Shown here piece after piece: positions 9,301 to 16,306 of a stretch of DNA of 23,917 nucleotides. The DNA lies in the IMG/VR virus record IMGVR_UViG_3300047300_000367, positions 1 through 23,917 of that record, one strand, 5' to 3'. The notes beneath the pieces are model-generated. The model did no database searches, was not told the origin of the DNA, and saw only the letters and a list, made by a program, of their open reading frames with translations. How positions within the stretch are numbered: the first letter of the stretch is position 1; every line of letters begins with the position of its first letter. The DNA comes from a virus. The position numbers were made by a program, and so were the translations under genes.

Positions 9301-10455
9301 GCACCTAAGTTCATCGGTGACCTCCGGGGTAAGAATGGTATGACCGCTCAGATCAGGGCGCAGGGTGAAGCTATGCTCTCCTACGGGATCACCGCAGGGG
9401 TCATCGGCATGTACTCGACGGGTATGATCACTGGCTCTGGTCCTTCGGACTATAAGCAGCGGCGTATGCTCGAAGATACTGGCTGGCAGCCCTACTCCAT
9501 CCGCATGAGCGATGGGTCGTGGTGGTCGTATCGGAACATGGACCCCTTCGCTACCCCGATCAAGATCATGGTGAACCTCATGGATCGCATGAACGAGCTT
9601 GAGTATCGGCGGTCGCAGGGTGAGAAGACCGAGGGCCACACCGCGCATCTCCAGCAATACTTCGGTGTTGCCACGGGGTCGATGGTTCAGGCTATTCGGG
9701 ACGCATCGCTCACCACTGGTTTCGATCAGGCGATGGATATTGCCGATGCGCTGATGCAGGACGACGATGCCACAATGGGTGATCAGCTTGCACAGTGGTT
9801 CGGTAAGAAAGCGCAGATGCTCGTTCCGGCCATGTACAGCAAGACCAAGAACATCCTCAACCCCACTATGCGCGATCCTCTGTCCCTTGATCAATACATC
9901 ATGGCCAAGATCGACGGTGAGGTGGGCAAGGTTCCGGCGATGTATGATGTACTTGGGCGTCCTCGGACTTCCCCTAACCCGTACTCATCGTTCCTGTTCC
10001 CGGTCCCCACGTCAAAGGAAATGATGAACGATGGCGCTTCTGAACAGGAGCAAGTCGTTCTTCAAGGTCTGTCTGATCTGGCTATCGCCAACGACACGAA
10101 CTTCACGTTCCCCTACAAGATGCCGGGGTTTGACTTCGACATGCGTAAGCGGATGACGAGTGATGGACAGGAGACTGTCTATGACCGAGTTGTTCGTCGC
10201 TATCGGGAACTCAACCCAACCCAAGGTCTTTATCCGCTGTTCGCAGAAGGTGGCCTCGGTGGGATGGGTACCAAGGGGAGCAATGGTTCGCGGCTGATCG
10301 CTGCCAACAAGATCATCAACGCCTACCGCAAAGCAGCCTTTGCAAAGATTCTGTCGGAAGAACTGAACCTCAAAGAGGAGTTCATCCAGAACAAGATGGA
10401 CGCGGCAGAGGCACAAGCAGGAACTCGGGACTCAGCATTGATCCCGTTTCGTTGA
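6382..10455 (+). CDS. Internal virion / DNA ejection protein (T7 gp16-like)
   Basis: At 1357 residues this is the largest gene in the window and fits the gp16 slot (T7 gp16 is 1318 aa), which builds the periplasmic and inner-membrane part of the ejection channel. No transglycosylase motifs are visible near the N-terminus, in agreement with their presence in the preceding protein. A Pro/Ala/Ser-rich linker lies at about residues 284-340 and includes a doubled NASTVAP. Coiled-coil-like sequence follows to about residue 700. A hydrophobic stretch with YGITAGVIGMYSTGMI lies near residues 997-1015. A motif with GLKGDAL occurs twice, near residues 835 and 878. The start has AGAGA nine bases upstream. 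Confidence 0.88.
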   Translation: MIYELNGKTYEFPEGMSDDEALSLMQQDQAEVSNPATGGGMTPFQPPAESIDPSTLASNKDWLAASKILFEYNEGRKWGEQLPDRKMGGGKGGAVNVSDPYAGFSDQQLADYGLEAMGWFNYNLIQMGVDAAQVQYAPDDFKQSFLYLMDSYDNLEMSLGGTWRLIKGAAADPTTYAGLSSFGIGTAASQGGKVATKEGLKELLKQGVKRSVTLGIEGMAYGSATSVARQSVEVSAGAKDAISGTEVLTDAAIGGAAAVGLGTAAHVGGAYLGKAVNKVLGKDVLPTAPAASPELPPSAEPNPQAVTPNASTVAPNASTVAPTPSAEPSLPGNLAGAKPRYNYGQKGFGLTFESDIEKALFITSQAKKSARDADYRNWLKSTGLTDAEIDAHGKAIRDHIKGLAKDSTDPQLNIGKLAPRKEVTPSAPVEPTIRQTPARPEMTNVDSKVPTTAQDVVAAIKDAAPDMHVGNVPSKREDLFKAAENTYNALRNMGVRSAQDALDLFTKVGLSQDQQTIIKVAVQQAAEHATVARSEFLKVKNAVSSTADEVAQATKALEKVGPVQAILSELDKSISSPSGRDLGSRVGGMLTNERRGLSVESILKESKIDINDATVEELTAAENELIRRVDGFIEKARADREIIAIEQKAQAAHAAGNITEAANLLAERDALLTVKAQKEAAQAGTAKNAYDAINNGVIAKLNEFIISTVFTPATLVVNGVPAIVKTIAYPAVRSVVRGIGSGARAEAFHTYSTMLSHSGAAFRAARLAFKYEQALLTGEFDKVLERAPAIKGMKGRVLRTFPRLLNATDEFFSQIHYRGFLAGESAFQATERGTAKGLKGDALHAFVKAEVDKTVKQAYEIAPNTVDVIDMLRIKGTERGLKGDALGFWIKSELDKNGDLFKRATNQAGKNYANDVLFKREFSKTNVASRVAAHYEHFVNSNPIMRLVGQLFFRTPVRVFEEGIRLTPGFQYLAPKFIGDLRGKNGMTAQIRAQGEAMLSYGITAGVIGMYSTGMITGSGPSDYKQRRMLEDTGWQPYSIRMSDGSWWSYRNMDPFATPIKIMVNLMDRMNELEYRRSQGEKTEGHTAHLQQYFGVATGSMVQAIRDASLTTGFDQAMDIADALMQDDDATMGDQLAQWFGKKAQMLVPAMYSKTKNILNPTMRDPLSLDQYIMAKIDGEVGKVPAMYDVLGRPRTSPNPYSSFLFPVPTSKEMMNDGASEQEQVVLQGLSDLAIANDTNFTFPYKMPGFDFDMRKRMTSDGQETVYDRVVRRYRELNPTQGLYPLFAEGGLGGMGTKGSNGSRLIAANKIINAYRKAAFAKILSEELNLKEEFIQNKMDAAEAQAGTRDSALIPFR

Positions 10456-10462
10456 ACACTGA

Positions 10463-10490
10463 GGGGGGCTTCGGCCCCCTTCCTTCTTTC
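10463..10490 (+). terminator. Intrinsic terminator before the tail fibre gene
   Basis: Bases 64-69 of the 10400s (GGGGGC) pair with 10474-10479 (GCCCCC) around a TTCG tetraloop, and a T-rich tract, TTCCTTCTTTCT, follows. It separates the ejection genes from the tail fibre gene. A promoter for the fibre and lysis genes may lie nearby, but none can be recognised. Confidence 0.8.
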
Positions 10491-10501
10491 TAGGGACACA
10501 C

Positions 10502-12559
10502 ATGGCTCAGAGCTTCGTCAAGTCTACCGGGAACGGTACGACGACGACCTTCACCGTGCCTTTCGAATACATCGACAAGACGCACGTCAAGGTCTACCTC
10601 AACGGTGTTCTCAACACCGCCTACACTTGGCCCTCTGCGGGTCAGATCACTTTCACCACGGCACCCGCTAACGGTGTCTCTATCCTCATTCGTCGGGAAA
10701 CCCCTAACACCTCGCTGGTTGACTTCACGTCCCGCGCACGGTGGCAGACGGGTGACCTCAACACTGCAAACAAACAAGCCCTGTTCCGTGCTGTCGAGGC
10801 CATTGAGGCAACGACCAAGTGGACCTCTGGTACAACCGCACCGACTGTGGCTGCTACGGACAATGAAGATGACCACTACCTCAATGCCACCAACGGTGAC
10901 GTATACCGTCGCACGATCTCGGCATGGGTGCTGGTAGGCAACATCAAGGGGGCCACTGGCCCAACCGGAGCTACTGGTCCTACTGGTCCTACTGGTGCCA
11001 CGGGTCCGACCGGGGCCGCTGGTGCTGCTGGTTCGGTCTGGTACACGGGTGGCGGTATTCCCGTCTCAGCACTGGGGGCGGATAACGACTACTACCTGAA
11101 CCAACTCTCGGGTGACATCTACGGTAAGTACGGTGGCAACTGGTCCATCCTCACGAACATCAAGGGTCCGAAGGGTGATACCGGGGCGCAGGGTTTGCAG
11201 GGTATCCAAGGCCCACAGGGCGCTCAGGGTGTGCAGGGTAACAAGGGGGACACTGGCTCTCAAGGTATCCAAGGTGTCAAGGGTGAAAAGGGCGACACCG
11301 GTGCGGGCGTACCGTCCGGTGGGGTTACTGGTCAGTTCCTTGCCAAGAGTTCCAACGCGAACTTCGATTACACTTGGGTTACCCCAACGGGTGCGGGGGA
11401 CATGCTTGCAGCCATCTACGATACCGATAATGATGGGATCATTGATGTAGCTGAACTGGCTATCTCGGTTCCTTGGACAGGCGTCACGGGCAAGCCTTCC
11501 ACCTTTACACCATCGACACACACCCATCTGTGGTCTGAGATCAGCGGTATCCCCACCTCGTTTGCTCCATCAGCGCACACTCATGTGATCTCTGATGTGA
11601 CGAACCTACAGACTACACTGGATGGTAAGGCGGCATCTTCGCATACCCACGCGATCTCGGACGTGACCAACCTCCAGACCGTGCTTGACGGGAAGGCCCC
11701 CGCGTCTACTACAGCAACTATACTAGCAAGTCTCCAAACCCAAGTGGATGGCAAGGCTGCCACGGCCCACACCCATGCGATTGCGGATGTGACGAACTTA
11801 CAGACTACACTGGATGGTAAGGCGGCTGCAACCCACACCCACGCTATTGCAGATGTCACTGGCCTACAGACCGCTCTCGACGGGAAAGCTGCTGCAACCC
11901 ACACCCACGCAATTGCGGATGTGACGGGTCTACAGACTGCACTCGACGGCCTCGTTGGTATCTCCAAGGTGACTGTACTTACGTCGGGTACCGGAGCCAC
12001 TTTCACGTTTAACAATCGCACTCGCTACTGGCGCGTCCGACTTGTTGGCGGAGGAGGAGGAGGCGGTGGAACCTTATCAACATCTGGTTTCCAAGGCGGA
12101 GCTGGTGGTGGTGCCGCATACGCGGAGCGGTTTGGTGCAATCGCAACCCCCGGACCCGGAAATACTGCTGTGTATACAGTTGGGGCTGGAGGGATTGGTG
12201 GTATCACTGGCTTGGCAGGGTCGACAGGCGGCTCCACATCCTTTGGAAGTATAACCGCCGCTGGTGGTCCCGGAGGTCTAGGCGGGCAAAACAGTACCGC
12301 TAAGTATACCTTGGGGGCCGCTGCACCAACAGTCGGTGACGTTAAGATTGCAGGCACACACGGCACCTCAAACGGCACTGCTACATTTGGTGGAAACACC
12401 CCGCTCGGGACTGGTGGGTTCCAAGCCACTCTGAGTACGGCAGGTGTTGATGGAACCGGGTATGGTTCTGGTGGCTCATCGGCAATCAACAATACCGCAG
12501 TAGTACGAAACGGAGGGGCTGGTGCGCCCGGAGTTATCATTGTCGAGGAGTACTTCTAA
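10502..12559 (+). CDS. Tail fibre protein (T7 gp17-like N-terminus, glycine-rich tip)
   Basis: This 685-residue modular fibre begins with the T7 gp17-type anchor (VPFEYIDKTHVKVYLNGV, then ITFTTAPANG and TSRARWQTGDLNTANKQ, residues 17-95), which attaches to the tail. Next come two copies of a D/E-D-Y-L-N...G-D-Y module (about 110-150 and 185-220), each leading into collagen-like Gly-X-Y repeats (about 148-176 and 222-270). An EF-hand-like loop, DTDNDGIIDVAE, lies at residues 307-318. Five clear HTH-ISDVT-LQT-LDGKA repeats and one degenerate unit follow. From about residue 515 the sequence is very Gly-rich, like receptor-binding tips built on polyglycine helices. AGGG lies at 10492-10495. Confidence 0.92.
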   Translation: MAQSFVKSTGNGTTTTFTVPFEYIDKTHVKVYLNGVLNTAYTWPSAGQITFTTAPANGVSILIRRETPNTSLVDFTSRARWQTGDLNTANKQALFRAVEAIEATTKWTSGTTAPTVAATDNEDDHYLNATNGDVYRRTISAWVLVGNIKGATGPTGATGPTGPTGATGPTGAAGAAGSVWYTGGGIPVSALGADNDYYLNQLSGDIYGKYGGNWSILTNIKGPKGDTGAQGLQGIQGPQGAQGVQGNKGDTGSQGIQGVKGEKGDTGAGVPSGGVTGQFLAKSSNANFDYTWVTPTGAGDMLAAIYDTDNDGIIDVAELAISVPWTGVTGKPSTFTPSTHTHLWSEISGIPTSFAPSAHTHVISDVTNLQTTLDGKAASSHTHAISDVTNLQTVLDGKAPASTTATILASLQTQVDGKAATAHTHAIADVTNLQTTLDGKAAATHTHAIADVTGLQTALDGKAAATHTHAIADVTGLQTALDGLVGISKVTVLTSGTGATFTFNNRTRYWRVRLVGGGGGGGGTLSTSGFQGGAGGGAAYAERFGAIATPGPGNTAVYTVGAGGIGGITGLAGSTGGSTSFGSITAAGGPGGLGGQNSTAKYTLGAAAPTVGDVKIAGTHGTSNGTATFGGNTPLGTGGFQATLSTAGVDGTGYGSGGSSAINNTAVVRNGGAGAPGVIIVEEYF
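11577..11951 (+). repeat. 66-bp tandem repeats encoding HTH...LQTxLDGKA units
   Basis: Five good 66-bp units and one degenerate unit (11704-11763) encode about 22 residues each, with the pattern HTHxIxDVTxLQTxLDGKA. The last two units are almost identical in DNA, which suggests recent unequal recombination. Such units form trimeric shaft segments in phage fibres, and copy number change alters shaft length. Confidence 0.8.
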
Positions 12560-12747
12560 TGAAGGCTGCAATCATCAATCCTAATTCCAACACCGTTGTG
12601 AACGTGGGGGTATGGGGCGAAGGCTCTACCGCCCCCTCAGGGTTCACCGTGGTTATCGTTGAGGACGACTTCTACGTCGGCCCCGGCTTCACCTACAATG
12701 GCACCGCGTTCATTCCCCCTTCTGAAACCCAATCTATTACGGAGTAA
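12559..12747 (+). CDS. Small tail-fibre-linked protein, function unknown
   Basis: A 62-residue protein whose ATG overlaps the tail fibre stop (TAATG at 12557-12561), so it is probably translated by reinitiation. It reads like the short proteins often found next to phage fibre genes: a beta-rich N-terminus with NVVNVGVW-like spacing, then VEDDFYVGPGFTYNGTAFIPP. The pattern 'GxxYNGxxFxPP' resembles the N-terminal part of tail fibre assembly proteins, but the chaperone part is absent. A role in fibre folding or decoration is an inference from position. No membrane segment is seen. Confidence 0.72.
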   Translation: MKAAIINPNSNTVVNVGVWGEGSTAPSGFTVVIVEDDFYVGPGFTYNGTAFIPPSETQSITE

Positions 12748-12750
12748 TCC

Positions 12751-13359
12751 ATGAAACTGACTGAAGCTGGCCTTGACATTCTCAAGGTCAGCGAAGGTCT
12801 TCGTCTCGACGCTTACCTCTGTCCTGCTAAGGTGCTGACCATTGGTTATGGTCACACCTCACAGGCAGGCAAGCCCGAGGTGAAGGCAGGCATGAAGATC
12901 ACCAAAGAAGAAGCTAACGCTATCCTTCTCCGTGATCTGGTGAAGTACGAAGATGCTGTGAAGCGTCTCGTTAAAGTTCCTCTCAACGACAACCAGTACT
13001 CAGCCCTCGTCTCACTCTGCTACAACATCGGTGAAGGCAACCTCGCCAAGTCCACCGTGCTGGACCGAGTGAACGCTAAGGACTTCACTGGCGCAGCTAA
13101 GGCTTTCGCCATGTGGAACAGAGGTGGAGGTAAAGTCCTCCCCGGATTGACCAAGCGTCGTCAAGCCGAGGCCAATCTGTTCCTCACCCCGGTTGTCATT
13201 CCTTCCCATCCCCCGATCCCCGAGAAACCTATGGGTCTTCTTGCTGTGATCTTCAACGTCTCTGACTTGGTGGGGTTCGGTTGTTCCGCTTCTGGCGGGT
13301 CTGATCTCTGCCGCTTCTGCTTCTGTCCCCGCCCTCGAACCCGCCAAGGTGGTCATTGA
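12751..13359 (+). CDS. Endolysin, GH24 (T4/P22-type) lysozyme, with anomalous C-terminus
   Basis: The GH24 signature Glu-8aa-(Asp/Cys)-5aa-Thr is intact: E15, C24 and T30 within KVSEGLRLDAYLCPAKV, followed by TIGYGHT. Residues 1-150 cover the usual domain, ending at RRQAEANLFL. The enzyme cleaves peptidoglycan at host lysis. T7 uses an amidase (gp3.5) instead. The start has GGAG at 12740-12743. After about residue 160 the reading frame becomes implausible, with SDLCRFCFCPRPRTRQGGH rich in Cys and Arg. A different frame carries phage-like codons there until 13444. A one-base shift near 13250-13290, real or due to sequencing, is likely (see the following entry). Confidence 0.88.
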   Translation: MKLTEAGLDILKVSEGLRLDAYLCPAKVLTIGYGHTSQAGKPEVKAGMKITKEEANAILLRDLVKYEDAVKRLVKVPLNDNQYSALVSLCYNIGEGNLAKSTVLDRVNAKDFTGAAKAFAMWNRGGGKVLPGLTKRRQAEANLFLTPVVIPSHPPIPEKPMGLLAVIFNVSDLVGFGCSASGGSDLCRFCFCPRPRTRQGGH

Positions 13360-13444
13360 TGCAGCTTCGGGGGGTCTGACCCCTGCCGTGCTGATCAACG
13401 CTGGTCTGGTTGGTATCGGGGTCCGTGCTTCCATCTCGGGGTAA
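13250..13444 (+). pseudogene. Frame-shifted 3' segment of the lysis gene (holin-like or lysozyme tail)
   Basis: This reading frame is open from after a TGA at 13247-13249 to the TAA at 13442-13444, and it has no ATG, GTG or TTG. It encodes a hydrophobic, Ala/Gly/Val-rich segment beginning TWWGSVVPLLAGLISAASAS and ending AGLVGIGVRASISG, with two short membrane-like stretches. Codon choice matches the neighbours. It must be entered from the lysozyme frame, where MGLLAVIFNV lies just upstream at 13231, by a +1 shift. It could be a lysozyme-membrane-anchor fusion, a small holin starting at 13231, or the product of a sequencing indel. Confidence 0.6.
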
Positions 13445-13447
13445 GAG

Positions 13448-13663
13448 ATGGGCGACGACACCGAACTGTACCGCGTCCTCGGTCGCATCGAAGGGAAGAT
13501 TGATTCCATCCATATCCGGCAAGAGACGCAGGATAAGGCCGTGGACGAACTGAGCAAGCGGGTCACCTCCCTTGAGCGTAACATGGCTTGGTGGGCTGGT
13601 GGTGCTGCTGCTCTAGGTGCAGTTGCGGGTTACCTCATCCAGATCGTGAAGGTCATCCAGTGA
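13448..13663 (+). CDS. Holin-like small membrane protein (XhlA-like layout)
   Basis: The 71-residue product has a charged heptad-like N-terminal half (LGRIEGKIDSIHIRQETQD, then LSKRVTSLERN) and one C-terminal membrane segment at about residues 47-68 (WWAGGAAALGAVAGYLIQIV). This layout resembles haemolysin XhlA-type phage lysis proteins. It lies between the lysozyme and the small terminase, where T7 has its holin gp17.5. GGGGTAAGAG precedes the ATG. Its stop (13661-13663) overlaps the next GTG start. An accessory lysis protein is the alternative. Confidence 0.72.
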   Translation: MGDDTELYRVLGRIEGKIDSIHIRQETQDKAVDELSKRVTSLERNMAWWAGGAAALGAVAGYLIQIVKVIQ

Positions 13664-13926
13664 GCCGCAATAAGAACCTCGACGCCATCTTCGATCTCCT
13701 CGCTGACGAGATGAAGAAGATGCTAGTTGATGGTAAGGTAGCCATCGACAAGGAAAGTGGGGAAGCTCTCCACGTTTCCCCCGATGCTGCCACCCTCAAC
13801 GTCATCCGCCAGTTCCTCAAGGACAATGGCATTACCGCAGCTTCGGAAGGCCAAGGTGCCGAGAAGCTACACTCCATCGGTCAGTCGCTACCGTTCCCGC
13901 ATACCGAGAACGCATACGCAAACTGA
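13660..13926 (+). CDS. Small terminase subunit (T7 gp18-like)
   Basis: The gene starts at GTG 13660, overlapping the holin stop in a GTGA arrangement, and encodes 88 residues (T7 gp18 is 89 aa). An acidic N-terminal helix (LDAIFDLLADEMKKML) is followed by VSPDAATLNVIRQFLKDNGI, a pattern typical of T7-group small terminases, where Ala-Thr-Leu-Asn-Val-Ile-Arg-Phe-Leu-Lys recurs. The protein would recognise the DNA and activate the large subunit during packaging of concatemers. No ATG is available at the right place, so the GTG start is preferred. Confidence 0.87.
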   Translation: MSRNKNLDAIFDLLADEMKKMLVDGKVAIDKESGEALHVSPDAATLNVIRQFLKDNGITAASEGQGAEKLHSIGQSLPFPHTENAYAN

Positions 13927-13928
13927 TC

Positions 13929-14011
13929 AGGAGAAGGCCGTACAGGGGCTTTAGGTACGCGCGGCTACCCTTATCAGGGTCCGTTCCCTAATCCCTCTGT
14001 ACGGCTCTCCT
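13929..14011 (+). repeat. Long imperfect inverted repeat filling the TerS-TerL gap
   Basis: The arm 13929-13955 (AGGAGAAGGCCGTACAGGGG, then CTTTAGG) is almost the reverse complement of 13987-14011 (CCTAATCCCTC, then TGTACGGCTCTCCT). A second hairpin, ACCCT-TATC-AGGGT, sits inside at 13967-13980. The structure begins two bases after the TerS stop and ends on the base before the TerL ATG. If formed in RNA it would bring the TerS stop and an AGGAG sequence next to the TerL start, which has no Shine-Dalgarno of its own. It could be a processing site, a translational coupling device or a small inserted element. Confidence 0.75.
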
Positions 14012-15739
14012 ATGAAGCCTACGGGGCAAATGAATCCTAAGAACTCCACGCACCTCACTCCGGTGCAGAAAGACCCCCTCAAGGCGGACTTCAGGAACTT
14101 CCTCTACATCGTTTGGAAACACCTGAACCTCCCTGATCCGACCCCCATCCAGTATGACATTGCCGACTACCTACAGAACGGTCCTGCCCGTAGGGTGGTC
14201 GAAGCCTTCCGAGGTGTTGGTAAGTCATGGGTCACCTCGGCCTTCGTCTGCTGGCGTCTGTACTGCAACCCTGATCGCAAGATTCTGGTGGTGTCTGCAT
14301 CTAAGCAGCGGGCTGACGACTTCTCAACATTCACCCTGCGTCTCATCTTTGAGATGCCTATCCTCGCCCATCTGAAACCCAAAGATGGTCAACGCTTCTC
14401 CAAGGTATCATTCGATGTTGGCCCTTCTCGTGCCTCTCACGCTCCTTCGGTCAAGTCTCTCGGCATTACGTCGCAGCTTGCGGGTTCTCGCGCTCACGAC
14501 ATTATTGCTGACGACATCGAAGTCCCGAATAACTCGGACACACAGACCAAGCGAGACAAACTAAAAGAACAGATCAAAGAGTTTGACGCGATCCTGTCCC
14601 CCGGCGCTGAGAGTACCATCACCTACCTCGGCACGCCTCAGACCGAACAGTCGATCTACAACGAACTCCCTAACCGTGGCTATACGGTACGGGTCTGGCC
14701 CGCTCGGTTCCCCAATCAGAAGGCCCGAGAGAAATATGGCAACCAGCTTGCACCTATGATCTCCAATGCTCTGGACGACGATCCTGAGCTTGAAGGCAAA
14801 CCCACGGACAAGAAGCGGTTCTCCAATGAGGACTTGCTGGAACGTGAGCTGTCCTATGGTCGCTCAGGGTTCTCCTTGCAGTTCATGTTGGATACCAGCC
14901 TCAGTGATGCTGACAAGTATCCCCTCAAGCTCTCTGACCTTGTGGTCATGGACCTTGATCCTGAGAAGGCTCCTATCGACTTGGCCTACGGTTCCTCCCC
15001 GGAACTGAGCTACACCGATCTACCCAACGTGGGGATGGCCGGAGACAGGCTCTACAGGCCCTTCATGGTGTCCTCTGAGTGGTCACCCTACAATGGCATC
15101 ATCATGGCTGTAGACCCCTCTGGACGAGGCTCTGACGAAACTGCCTACGCCATCGTGGCTATGCTGTACTCAAGGCTGTTCATCTTGGACGCTGGGGGTC
15201 TTCCGGGTGGCTACGATATGCCAACCCTCGAAGGCATCGCCAAGCTGGCCAAGAAGTACAAGGTCAACAAGGTTGTGGTCGAACCGAACTTTGGTGACGG
15301 TATGTTCAACCGATTGCTGTCCCCAGTGATGCAGAGGTTCCACCCCTGTACCATTGAGGATACCGCTCGGTCTGTCTCTCAGAAGGAACGTAGGATCATC
15401 GACAGCCTTGAGCCTGTGATGAACCAACACAGACTTGTGGTGGACAAGAGACTGATCCAGAAGGACTTCGATAGCACTGCTGATCTTCGTCCCGAACTGA
15501 TCAACAGGTATCGGCTGTTCTACCAGATGACCCGCCTAACGGCAGACAAGGGTTCACTGGCGAAGGATGACCGTATCGACGCTCTGGCCTTGGCAGTCCA
15601 TTACTGGACCGACCTCATGGAGCAGGACACTCAGAAGGCAGCTATGCTGCACCGAGAGGAACTGCTGCAAGCGGAGCTTGACGACTTCATGGAAGGGGTC
15701 GGCTTCGGGAGGATGACCACCAAGCTGTCGTGGTTCTAG
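14012..15739 (+). CDS. Large terminase subunit (T7 gp19-like)
   Basis: The 575-residue product aligns by eye with T7 gp19 (586 aa) throughout. Walker A is RGVGKS at residues 67-72, Walker B is IIADD at 164-168, and VSASKQRAD and YLGTPQTE are shared. The C-terminal RNase H-like nuclease has AVDPSGRGSDE with D368 and DDRIDALALA with D520 and D523. It packages DNA into the prohead with ATP and cuts concatemers at the terminal repeats. The first ATG at 14012 abuts a hairpin and lacks a ribosome site. The ATG at 14030 has GGGG close upstream and is an alternative. No Rz/Rz1 spanin lies between TerS and TerL, unlike T7 18.5. Confidence 0.95.
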   Translation: MKPTGQMNPKNSTHLTPVQKDPLKADFRNFLYIVWKHLNLPDPTPIQYDIADYLQNGPARRVVEAFRGVGKSWVTSAFVCWRLYCNPDRKILVVSASKQRADDFSTFTLRLIFEMPILAHLKPKDGQRFSKVSFDVGPSRASHAPSVKSLGITSQLAGSRAHDIIADDIEVPNNSDTQTKRDKLKEQIKEFDAILSPGAESTITYLGTPQTEQSIYNELPNRGYTVRVWPARFPNQKAREKYGNQLAPMISNALDDDPELEGKPTDKKRFSNEDLLERELSYGRSGFSLQFMLDTSLSDADKYPLKLSDLVVMDLDPEKAPIDLAYGSSPELSYTDLPNVGMAGDRLYRPFMVSSEWSPYNGIIMAVDPSGRGSDETAYAIVAMLYSRLFILDAGGLPGGYDMPTLEGIAKLAKKYKVNKVVVEPNFGDGMFNRLLSPVMQRFHPCTIEDTARSVSQKERRIIDSLEPVMNQHRLVVDKRLIQKDFDSTADLRPELINRYRLFYQMTRLTADKGSLAKDDRIDALALAVHYWTDLMEQDTQKAAMLHREELLQAELDDFMEGVGFGRMTTKLSWF

Positions 15740-15768
15740 GTAGAACCTAAGACACAATATCTGGTATG

Positions 15769-15797
15769 AGGAGGCTCTGATTTATTTAGGGCCTCCT
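15769..15797 (+). terminator. Hairpin after the large terminase, possible terminator
   Basis: AGGAGGC at 15769-15775 pairs perfectly with GCCTCCT at 15791-15797 around a 15-base AT-rich loop. There is no T tract, so it is a weak intrinsic terminator at best. A smaller hairpin, GGTTCT-AGGT-AGAACC (15732-15747), overlaps the terminase stop. Confidence 0.45.
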
Positions 15798-15806
15798 TAA
15801 CCGGGG

Positions 15807-15853
15807 GGATCAACCAATCTAGTGTGATAGAGGATAACTATCTCTAGTGATCC
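15807..15853. repeat. Nested inverted repeat
   Basis: GGATCA at 15807-15812 is complementary to TGATCC at 15848-15853, and inside it GATAG (15826-15830) is complementary to CTATC (15838-15842). CTAGTG also occurs twice as a direct repeat. This is one member of the chain of palindromes after gene 19. Confidence 0.6.
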
Positions 15854-15862
15854 ATAGATGTG

Positions 15863-15881
15863 GGGAGGGAGAGTCCCTCCC
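15863..15881. repeat. Perfect 8-bp palindrome
   Basis: GGGAGGGA (15863-15870) and TCCCTCCC (15874-15881) form a perfect hairpin with a three-base loop. The same purine-rich tract is also largely complementary to 15978-15995 on the far side of the central palindrome, so a larger nested fold is possible. Confidence 0.75.
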
Positions 15882-15896
15882 ATAAGAGAAAGCTAT

Positions 15897-15972
15897 AGAG
15901 ACACTTAAGTACACAAGTAGAGAAACATGAAGTGAACTAGAGTGTTCACTACTTGTGTACTTAGCTGTCTCT
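15897..15972. repeat. Central long palindrome of the end region
   Basis: A perfect 14-bp inverted repeat (AAGTACACAAGTAG at 15907-15920 with 15949-15962) is extended by AGAGACA (15897-15903) pairing with TGTCTCT (15966-15972) across a 3-by-3 internal loop. Within the loop, GTGAAC (15932-15937) pairs with GTTCAC (15944-15949), sharing a base with the larger stem. Such a DNA palindrome can extrude as a cruciform. In T7, hairpin-ended intermediates are known in concatemer processing, and a similar role here is an inference from position. Confidence 0.85.
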
Positions 15973-16306
15973 CTCCTGAGGGAGTCCCCTCCCCCATAGC
16001 CTATAGCCTACTCACGATACCTACTGGTTATCGTCTGTAGGGGATACTGGGGTTCACTACTGAGTATCGGGAGTGAGCTGCTGGTGGACTTTGGGGGAAC
16101 TACAGGTGAACCGCGAGTGGACTTGAGGGGTACTTGAGGGGGTCGGAGGTTTTGGTAGAAAAATGTGAAGTCCTATATCGCTAGGCCCTGCTCGGTCCGT
16201 CCCCCCTCTGGGGCTGCCACCGCCCACCGTAGGGCCACCCGGCCCACCTCTAGGCCACCCCATGGCACAAGCTACGACACAAGGGCGGGCTAACCTCTTG
16301 ATATGT

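Noticed and set aside
7234-9894. Two long minus-strand open frames opposite the gp16-like gene
   Set aside because: Both are antisense shadows of the gp16-like gene. Their translations are low-complexity and resemble no family.
12025-12540. Proline-rich minus-strand frame opposite the tail fibre tip
   Set aside because: The proline richness is the reverse complement of glycine codons in the polyglycine tip, not a gene.
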